This document shows, in pieces, positions 58,663 to 64,000 of a stretch of DNA of 64,000 nt. This DNA is from RYN-230 sp963782185. Lineage in GTDB: Bacteria > Actinomycetota > Actinomycetes > Streptosporangiales > Streptosporangiaceae. A program made the position numbers and the translations under genes. The notes beneath the pieces were generated by a model. That model was not told the DNA's origin, ran no database searches, and saw only the letters and a program-made list of their open reading frames with translations. Within the stretch, counting starts at the first letter, position 1; each line of letters begins with the position of its first letter. The stretch lies in the NCBI GenBank assembly GCA_963782185.1, contig CAWAJB010000034.1, positions 1 to 64,000 of the forward strand, read 5' to 3'.

Positions 58663-59664
58663 TCAGGCCGTCCCGGCCGGGGCGGCCGCGCCGAGGAACT
58701 CCGCCGCAGCTGCCACCCGGGCACGCCAGGGCTCCGGATCGGCCGCCCACGACCGGATCCGTTGCGGATCTGCGGGCGGCCGGCGAACCGGCAGGTAACC
58801 GTCCTGCTCAGCCAGCGGATCGGCGGTGACGTCGCCGGCCAGCAGGCTCATCGTGGCCAGGCCGCACGCGTAGGGCAGGTCCGGCAGCGCCGCCGCGAGG
58901 GCCACCCCCGCGGCCAGGCCCACCGAGGTCTCCACCGCGCTGGACACCACGACGGGCAGCCCGCACGCCTCCGCGACCCGCAGCGCGGCCGCGACCCCGC
59001 CCAGCGGCTGGGCCTTGAGCATCACGATGTCCGCCGCGCCCGCGGCCCGCACCGCCAGCGGGTCCTCGGCCTTGCGGATCGACTCGTCGGCGCAGACCGG
59101 GATGTCCACCCGGCGGCGCAGCGCGGCGAGCTCGCCCAGCGTGGCGCAGGGCTGCTCGGCGTATTCGAGCCCGAACCGGCCCAGCTCCCCGAGCATCCGG
59201 GCGGCGGTGCCCACGTCCCATCCTCCGTTGGCGTCGACCCGGATCCGGCCCCCCGGGCCCAGCGCGCCGCGGACCGCCTCGACCCGGGCGATGTCCTCGC
59301 GGCCGGCCTGGCCGCGCTCGGCCACCTTGACCTTCGCGGTCCGGCAGCCGGAACCGGACACGATGCGGTGCGCCTGCTCCGGGCCGACCGCGGGCACGGT
59401 CACGTTGACCGGGATCCGGTCACGGACCGGCGCCGGCCAGCCGTCCCAGGCCGCTTCCAGGGCACAGGCCAGCCAGCGGGCGCATTCCCGCGGCCCGTAC
59501 TCACCGAACGGGGAGAACTCGGCCCATCCGGCGGGGCCCTCGATCAGCGCACCTTCGCGGACCGTGATGCCGCGGAAGCGGGTCCGCATCGGGATCGCGA
59601 ACGCACGCAGCCCCGGCAGCGCAGCAGCCACCCGGTCACGCAGGCCCGGGACAGCGTCCGCCAC
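58663..59664 (-). CDS. menC: o-succinylbenzoate synthase
   Basis: A 333-residue enolase-superfamily dehydratase of the menaquinone pathway. The catalytic Lys is in CRTAKVKVAERG (KxK). The metal ligands are in RIRVDANGGW, LEYAEQPCATL and IPVCADESIRKAED, and the second Lys is in IVMLKAQPLGGV. The length and order are normal. GTG 59664 is the start. It is followed by menD after 19 bases and is divergent from menE (50 bases apart), so the promoter region for both lies at 59665-59714. Confidence 0.9.
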   Translation of the reverse strand: MADAVPGLRDRVAAALPGLRAFAIPMRTRFRGITVREGALIEGPAGWAEFSPFGEYGPRECARWLACALEAAWDGWPAPVRDRIPVNVTVPAVGPEQAHRIVSGSGCRTAKVKVAERGQAGREDIARVEAVRGALGPGGRIRVDANGGWDVGTAARMLGELGRFGLEYAEQPCATLGELAALRRRVDIPVCADESIRKAEDPLAVRAAGAADIVMLKAQPLGGVAAALRVAEACGLPVVVSSAVETSVGLAAGVALAAALPDLPYACGLATMSLLAGDVTADPLAEQDGYLPVRRPPADPQRIRSWAADPEPWRARVAAAAEFLGAAAPAGTA

Positions 59665-59714
59665 GAAGCAACCTCCCGGTTCGTCCCTGATCTTGCCCGG
59701 ATAACCTTACGACG

Positions 59715-61013
59715 ATGACTTCCCGCCCCTTGCACGCAGTGCTGCTCCCCGCGGCCACGGGCGCGGGACGGCTGATGGAGGCGCTCGGCGCGGCCCTGGA
59801 TGGCACCGGGCCGGCGCTGCTGCCCGTTGACCCGAGGCTGCCCGCCGGACGGGTGGCGGCCCTGCTCCAGGCGCTGCGCCCCGCCACCCTGGAAACCCCC
59901 GACGGTCCCCAACGGCTCGATCCTGGTGATTCCCCGGGCGTGACCCCGGGGACCGCGGTGGTGATCGCCACCTCCGGGTTGACCGGGGAGCCCAAGGGAG
60001 TCGAGCTGAGCGCGGCGGCGCTGCGCCATTCGGCGCGGGCCAGCCTGGACCGGATCGGTGCCCGGCCCGGTGAGGCGTGGCTGTCGTGCCTGCCGCCGAG
60101 TCACATCTCCGGCCTGCAGGTCTTCGTGCGCTCGCTGCTGTCCGGGACCGCGCCGGTGGTCCTGGACCGGCTGACGGCGCAGCACGCCGCTCTGCTAACC
60201 CGGGGGGGCGACCCCCCGGGCTGGCCGGCTCGGCGAGGACACGCCTCCGGCGCGCCTCCCCTCCCCGCACCAGCGGGGGGCGACCCCCCGGACCCCCCGG
60301 GCGCCGCCTACGTGTCCCTCGTCCCGACCCAGGTGCGTCACCTGCTGGACGAGCCCGGCGGGCGCGAGGCGCTGGCCGGGTTCCGGGCGATCCTGCTCGG
60401 CGGGGCCGCGGCCCCGGCCGGGCTGCGCGCCGAGGCGGCCGCGGCGGGAGCCCGGGTGATCACCACGTACGGGATGTCCGAGACGTGCGGCGGCTGCGTC
60501 TACGACGGGGAGCCGCTGGACGGGGTATCGGTCCGGATCGGGCCGGATGAGCGGATCCGGCTGTCCGGCCCGGTCCTGTTCTCGGGCTACCGGGGGCGTC
60601 CCGGCCTGACGGCGGCTGCCCTGGAGGACGGCTGGTTCGTCACGTCCGACATAGGCGAGGTGGACGCCGCGGGACGGCTGGCGGTCCGGGGCCGCGCCGA
60701 TGACATGATCAACACCGGCGGCGAGAAAGTCTCGGCCGACGAGGTCGCGTCGGTGCTGGAAGACTGCCCCGGGGTGAGGGAGGCCGTCGTGGTCGGCCGG
60801 CCCGATCCCGAGTGGGGCGAGCGGGTCACCGCGATCGTGGTCCCGGCGGACCCGGCGGCGCCGCCCGGGCTGGACGTGCTGCGCGGGTTCGCCCGCGGCC
60901 GGCTGCCGGATTACGCGGCGCCGCGGGCGGTGGTGGTGGTGCCGGCCGTCCCGCTGCTGTCCTCCGGCAAGCCCGACCTGCGCGCGCTGCGGCTGCTGGC
61001 GAAGCGGGACTGA
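59715..61013 (+). CDS. menE: o-succinylbenzoate-CoA ligase, with an in-frame repeat insertion
   Basis: A 432-residue AMP-forming ligase that activates o-succinylbenzoate. VVIATSGLTGEPKGVELS is the P-loop-like A3 motif, RVITTYGMSETCGGCVYDG the A5 motif, GWFVTSDIGEVDAAGRL A7, and GRADDMINTGGEKVSADEV A8; SSGKPDLRAL holds the A10 Lys. About residues 159-196 (RGGDPPGWPARRGHASGAPP...) are coded by a palindromic repeat and lie between LTAQHAALL and AAYVSLVPTQVRHLL. ATG 59715 is 7 bases after TAACCT (leaderless). It diverges from menC-menD. Without the insert it has near-normal length. Confidence 0.88.
   Translation: MTSRPLHAVLLPAATGAGRLMEALGAALDGTGPALLPVDPRLPAGRVAALLQALRPATLETPDGPQRLDPGDSPGVTPGTAVVIATSGLTGEPKGVELSAAALRHSARASLDRIGARPGEAWLSCLPPSHISGLQVFVRSLLSGTAPVVLDRLTAQHAALLTRGGDPPGWPARRGHASGAPPLPAPAGGDPPDPPGAAYVSLVPTQVRHLLDEPGGREALAGFRAILLGGAAAPAGLRAEAAAAGARVITTYGMSETCGGCVYDGEPLDGVSVRIGPDERIRLSGPVLFSGYRGRPGLTAAALEDGWFVTSDIGEVDAAGRLAVRGRADDMINTGGEKVSADEVASVLEDCPGVREAVVVGRPDPEWGERVTAIVVPADPAAPPGLDVLRGFARGRLPDYAAPRAVVVVPAVPLLSSGKPDLRALRLLAKRD
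60189..60303 (+). repeat. palindromic repeat element inserted in menE
   Basis: It begins GCTCTGCTAACCCGGGGG and contains CCCCCCGGGCTGGCC, the core AGGACACGCCTCCGGCGCGC, and GACCCCCCGGACCCCCCGGG. Over most of its length it matches the menD element read on the menD coding strand. The right end lacks the TAACAGAGC part. No stop codon is present in the menE frame. Confidence 0.75.
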
Positions 61014-61310
61014 CGGCGCGGGCAGGACTAACCGGCGCCCCTGAGGCGTTGATGGGCACGGGGAACTCAGCCACGAGGGTCGGTACACGGGGGTCAGGTG
61101 CGCCAGCAGCCGGCGGGACCGCGTCCGGTTCCGCGCGTGCAGGCGCTACGGCATGACGCGCGACGGGAACAATTGGCTCCCTCCAGCGTTAATACATAGT
61201 GCCCGCGCTTCACAGTAGCAAGTGCTGCGGACCGCTGGAGCACACCGATATCGCGGATACGTGCTGACGTATGTGCGCACTGCGCGCCCACGAAGGGAGG
61301 AGGTGCCTCG

Positions 61311-62756
61311 ATGCCAAGGAATGCCACCGCCAGGCGGGAGCCCGAGGTCGCTGACGAACCGGCCACCATGCGTGTGGGCGAGCTGATCCAGCTTGGCCGC
61401 GGACAGGGGTACCTGTCCCTGACCGAGTTGCGCGCGGCGTTCGGTGAGGCGGGCGTTTCCCCCGCGGAAGGGCGGTCCATCATCCGGGAACTGGCGGAAG
61501 CCGGCGTGCGGCTGGGTGATGAGCCGGGTGGCGGCGCTGCCCCGGAGGGCACTGTCCCCACGGGCACTGTCCCCACGGGCACTGTCCCCACGGGCACTGT
61601 CCCCACGGGCACTGCCTCGAAGGGCACTGTCTCCAAGCGAGCACGGACGGGCACGGAGGACATGACTACAGCACAACTCACCGCATCGACCAACGCTGCC
61701 GAGCAGCCCGCGCTAGACAGCCTGGACCCGGCCGAGGCCGAAGCGGTCGCGCTGGCCGAGGCACAACCTGCGGAGCTGGCCGGGAACCCCGCGGCGGGTA
61801 CGGCCCAGCCGATGCTCGCCGAGGTCGACCTGGACGACCAGACTTCCGCCATGGGCGACTCGGTGCACACGTACCTGAAGTCCATCGGGCGGACCAGCCT
61901 GCTCACCGCCGAGCAGGAGGTCAATCTGGCCAAGCGGATCGAGGCGGGCCTGTTCGCGGAGCACAAGCTGGCCACCGAGCCTGACCTGGCCGCGAGCTAC
62001 CGCCGTGACCTCGAGGACGTGGCCGAGGACGGCCGGCGGGCCAAGGCGCACATGCTGGAGGCGAACCTGCGCCTGGTGGTCTCCGTGGCCAAGAAGTACA
62101 GCGACCGCGGCCTGTCCCTGCTCGACGTGGTCCAGGAAGGCAACCTGGGCCTGATCCGGGCGGTCGAGAAGTTCGACTACACCAAGGGCTACAAGTTCTC
62201 CACCTACGCGATGTGGTGGATCCGGCAGGCGATCCAGCGTGGCTTCGCCGACTCCGCGCGGACCATCAGGCTCCCGGTGCACGTGCTCGAGATGCTGAGC
62301 AAGCTGAGCCGGGTCGAGCGGGACATGCACCAGCGGCTCGGCCGGGAGCCCACTCCTGAGGAACTGGCCGTCGAGCTGGACCGGACCCCGGACCAGATCG
62401 AGGAGCTGCTGCGCACCAGCCGGCAGCCGATCAGCCTGGACTCCACCATCGGCGAGGACGGCGAGACCAGCATCGGTGACCTCATCGAGGACACCGACGC
62501 CCCGGAGGCCTCCGAGCTGGTGGACCGGCAGCTGATGGCCGACCAGCTGCGGCACGCCCTGGACGGGCTGACCCAGCGCGAGGCCACGATCATGGCGATG
62601 CGGTTCGGCCTGTACGACGGCAACCCGCACACGCTGGATGAGATCGGCCGGGCGCTCGGCCTGACCCGGGAGCGGATCAGGCAGCTGGAGAAGCAGTCGC
62701 TGTCCAAGCTGCGCCACCCCAGCCGGGCCCAGCCGCTGCTCGACTACGCCAGCTGA
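61311..62756 (+). CDS. RNA polymerase sigma-70 factor, group 1/2 (HrdB-like)
   Basis: A 481-residue sigma factor. The N-terminus (1-78) resembles a region 1.1-like helical domain (YLSLTELRAAFGEAGVSPAEG). A repeat region GTVPTGTVPT.. fills residues 79-108. Region 1.2 is SVHTYLKSIGRTSLLTAEQE. Region 2 is LRLVVSVAKKYSDRGLSLLD and STYAMWWIRQAIQR, region 3 TIRLPVHVLEMLSKL, and region 4 GLTQREATIMAMRFGLYDG with EIGRALGLTRERIRQLE. It is near HrdB in all conserved parts; whether it is the principal factor or an HrdA/D-type paralogue cannot be decided here. ATG 61311 follows GGAGGAGG. The leader 61014-61310 shows no gene. Confidence 0.88.
   Translation: MPRNATARREPEVADEPATMRVGELIQLGRGQGYLSLTELRAAFGEAGVSPAEGRSIIRELAEAGVRLGDEPGGGAAPEGTVPTGTVPTGTVPTGTVPTGTASKGTVSKRARTGTEDMTTAQLTASTNAAEQPALDSLDPAEAEAVALAEAQPAELAGNPAAGTAQPMLAEVDLDDQTSAMGDSVHTYLKSIGRTSLLTAEQEVNLAKRIEAGLFAEHKLATEPDLAASYRRDLEDVAEDGRRAKAHMLEANLRLVVSVAKKYSDRGLSLLDVVQEGNLGLIRAVEKFDYTKGYKFSTYAMWWIRQAIQRGFADSARTIRLPVHVLEMLSKLSRVERDMHQRLGREPTPEELAVELDRTPDQIEELLRTSRQPISLDSTIGEDGETSIGDLIEDTDAPEASELVDRQLMADQLRHALDGLTQREATIMAMRFGLYDGNPHTLDEIGRALGLTRERIRQLEKQSLSKLRHPSRAQPLLDYAS
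61547..61636. repeat. six 15-bp tandem repeats in the sigma factor gene
   Basis: GGGCACTGTCCCCAC is exact in the first four units (61547, 61562, 61577, 61592), then GGGCACTGCCTCGAA and GGGCACTGTCTCCAA. It encodes Gly-Thr-Val-Pro-Thr repeats between the N-terminal domain and region 1.2. It is related to the menD minisatellite (12 of 15 bases). Confidence 0.85.
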
Positions 62757-62877
62757 CCACGGGGCCAGCTGACCACGGGGCCCCCTGACCACGGGGGCCT
62801 CCGTGGGCTCGCTGAGCCCACCGCACACAGCGCCACCACCGGCCATCCGGGTGGCGGCGCAGTGCTGTACTGGAGCC

Positions 62878-63774
62878 GTGGACCCCACGCGTGACGAGCC
62901 GCCCGGCGCCCCGCCGCAGCGCGACCACGGCGGTCACCACGCGCCCGCCGGGGAGGAGGCGCGGTACTGGCGCCACGCGGCCGTGCCCGGCGTGGACCTG
63001 CTCCGGGCCACGTACGTGACCCACCGCTACGCCCGGCACGCCCACGAGACCTACACGCTCGCGCTGATCGAAGACGGGGTGGAGGAGTTCCGGTACGGCG
63101 GCAGCCTGCTGCGGGCCGGCCGCGGGGCGGTCGCGCTGCTCAACCCGGAGATGGTGCACACCGGCCAGGCCGGCGTCCCCGAAGGCTGGTCCTACCGGGT
63201 GCTGTATCCCGCGGTCAGCCTGGTCCGCGAGGTCGCCGCGGAACTGACCGGATCCCCCGGCACCCCATTCTTCCCGGAGACGGTCGTCGACGACCCGGGC
63301 AGCGCCCGGCTGGTCCGCGCCGCCCACCTGGCCGCCGAGCACGGCGACCCGCTGGCCTCGGCCAGCCTGCTGCACCAGGCCCTGGCCGGGCTGCTGCATG
63401 AGCATGCCCGGGCCGGGCGGCGGTCCCGGCCCCGCGAAGGCCGGCCCGCGGTGCGCACCGCGGTGTCGTTGCTGCGGGAGCGCGTGACCGACCCGCCCAC
63501 GCTGGAGGAGCTGGCGCTGGTCACCGGGGTCGGGCCGTTCGCCTTGATGCGGGCCTTCCGGGCGGAGACCGGGCTGCCACCGCACGCGTATCTCAACCAG
63601 CTCCGCGTCCGCGAGGCCCGGCGGTTGCTGGACCGCGGCGTGCCGCCCGCGCAGGCCGCGGCCGAGTCCGGGTTCGCCGACCAGGCTCACCTGACCCGGC
63701 ACTTCAAGCGCATGCTGGGAGTGCCGCCCGGGGCTTACCAGCGCGCCCGCCAGGGCGGGACAGCTCCCGCCTGA
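62878..63774 (+). CDS. AraC family transcriptional regulator
   Basis: A 298-residue regulator. The N-terminal AraC-binding cupin (about 20-170) has THRYARHAHETYTLALIEDGV, YGGSLLRAGRGAVALLNPEMVHTGQ and YPAVSLVREVAAEL. The C-terminal double HTH (about 195-290) has LEELALVTGVGPFALMRAFRAETGLPPHAYLNQLRV and AAAESGFADQAHLTRHFKRMLGVPPGAY. GTG 62878 lies about 7 bases after TGTACT without a ribosome site. It may control a neighbouring gene beyond the window, often an exporter of the LysE type in this arrangement; this is inference. Confidence 0.87.
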   Translation: MDPTRDEPPGAPPQRDHGGHHAPAGEEARYWRHAAVPGVDLLRATYVTHRYARHAHETYTLALIEDGVEEFRYGGSLLRAGRGAVALLNPEMVHTGQAGVPEGWSYRVLYPAVSLVREVAAELTGSPGTPFFPETVVDDPGSARLVRAAHLAAEHGDPLASASLLHQALAGLLHEHARAGRRSRPREGRPAVRTAVSLLRERVTDPPTLEELALVTGVGPFALMRAFRAETGLPPHAYLNQLRVREARRLLDRGVPPAQAAAESGFADQAHLTRHFKRMLGVPPGAYQRARQGGTAPA

Positions 63775-63790
63775 CCGGCGTCCCGCCATC

Positions 63791-63836
63791 AGCGCGGTGC
63801 ATCGTGTGCGTCCAGGCGCACACAATGCACCGCGCT
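63791..63836. terminator. 20-bp stem-loop after the AraC gene
   Basis: AGCGCGGTGCATCGTGTGCG (63791-63810) pairs with 63817-63836 with one mismatch and a 6-base loop. It lies 17 bases after the AraC stop and is a probable terminator. Confidence 0.7.
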
Positions 63837-63966
63837 AACGGTCCTACCGGCGCGGGTGCGGCACTATCCAGCGCCGCGCCGCCCGGCGGTTGCGGGCCGG
63901 CGGCCTGATCCGCAGCCGCAATAATGTTCAAGGCAGCGGGCAGCGGCCCGCCCTAGCCTCCCGGGT

Positions 63967-64000
63967 ATGGCAGACACGTCAGCAGACCCGGTGAAGCGGG
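63967..64000 (+). CDS. start of a gene cut by the window edge
   Basis: ATG 63967 reads MADTSADPVKR to the window end. TAGCCT (63954-63959) lies 7 bases upstream, giving the leaderless layout common in this window. The product cannot be told from 11 residues. Confidence 0.4.
   Translation, partial: MADTSADPVKR

Noticed and set aside
58391..60303. Insertion sequence with transposase
   Set aside because: The menD and menE elements are only about 115-130 bp and carry no transposase; they are called short repeats only.
1..64000. tRNA, rRNA, riboswitch or phage attachment sites
   Set aside because: No cloverleaf, conserved rRNA stretch or known riboswitch core was noticed by eye; short or divergent ones cannot be excluded without a covariance-model search.

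Overview
The window reads as chromosomal DNA of a high-GC actinomycete. The signs are very GC-rich codon use, many GTG starts and many genes whose start lies 6-9 bases after a TANNNT box (leaderless mRNAs). It also has a mycothiol-type maleylpyruvate isomerase family enzyme, a GpgS-type glucosyl-3-phosphoglycerate synthase, a single-chain acetyl-CoA carboxylase and an HrdB-like sigma factor. A soil or litter Streptosporangiales-type organism or a relative fits, but sequence reading alone does not fix the family. No tRNA, rRNA, CRISPR array or intact transposon was seen.

Layout. 1-9.6 kb: a broken beta-propeller gene, two small coupled genes, an MFS exporter, an NmrA-like oxidoreductase, IS256 debris, then a minus-strand operon of NDH-2 (ndh), a cytochrome b-like membrane protein and a J-domain protein, and a DUF5999 gene. 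Four transcription units here share one composite upstream element with near-fixed spacing (around 1.2, 1.5, 8.9 and 9.25 kb). It looks like a small regulon with redox/membrane functions. 9.6-17 kb: a large LuxR (MalT-like) regulator, a gene graveyard (SnoaL, P-loop kinase and old-yellow-enzyme fragments), an ABC-F protein and a truncated phospholipase D lipoprotein. 17-33 kb: the acetyl-CoA carboxylase, an in-frame amylase/flavin-monooxygenase chimera, a frameshifted peptidase, an MFS exporter, gpgS, an FmdB-type zinc ribbon, a mycothiol-type enzyme, a siderophore-interacting flavoprotein and soluble transhydrogenase. 33-50 kb: small conserved genes, a CHAD/ParA pair, a DUF3040 protein, a radical SAM protein of the Rv2578c type, a second MFS with its MerR regulator, an XRE-cupin regulator, a methyltransferase, a two-component system, a coupled cysteine dioxygenase-rhodanese pair and isochorismate synthase (menF). 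50-56 kb: a dipeptide/oligopeptide ABC transporter in the order A-D-F-C-B. 56-64 kb: menD, menC and menE, a group 1/2 sigma-70 factor and an AraC regulator.

How they work together. menF, menD, menC and menE supply menaquinone, the likely electron acceptor for NDH-2. The cytochrome b-like protein coupled to NDH-2 appears to keep only one of two haem ligand pairs, so the pair may form an unusual quinone-reactive module. Cysteine dioxygenase and rhodanese make a small sulfur-oxidation unit. The peptide transporter, carboxylase and GpgS belong to general nutrition, lipid precursor and polysaccharide metabolism.

Most notable structure: (1) the four-copy promoter module; (2) a palindromic repeat of about 120 bp inserted in frame in both menD and menE; (3) a related 15-bp minisatellite in menD and in the sigma factor gene; (4) the amylase/monooxygenase chimera; (5) a leucine in place of the Walker A Ser/Thr in the DppF-like ATPase. 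Apparent frameshifts could in principle be sequencing errors.
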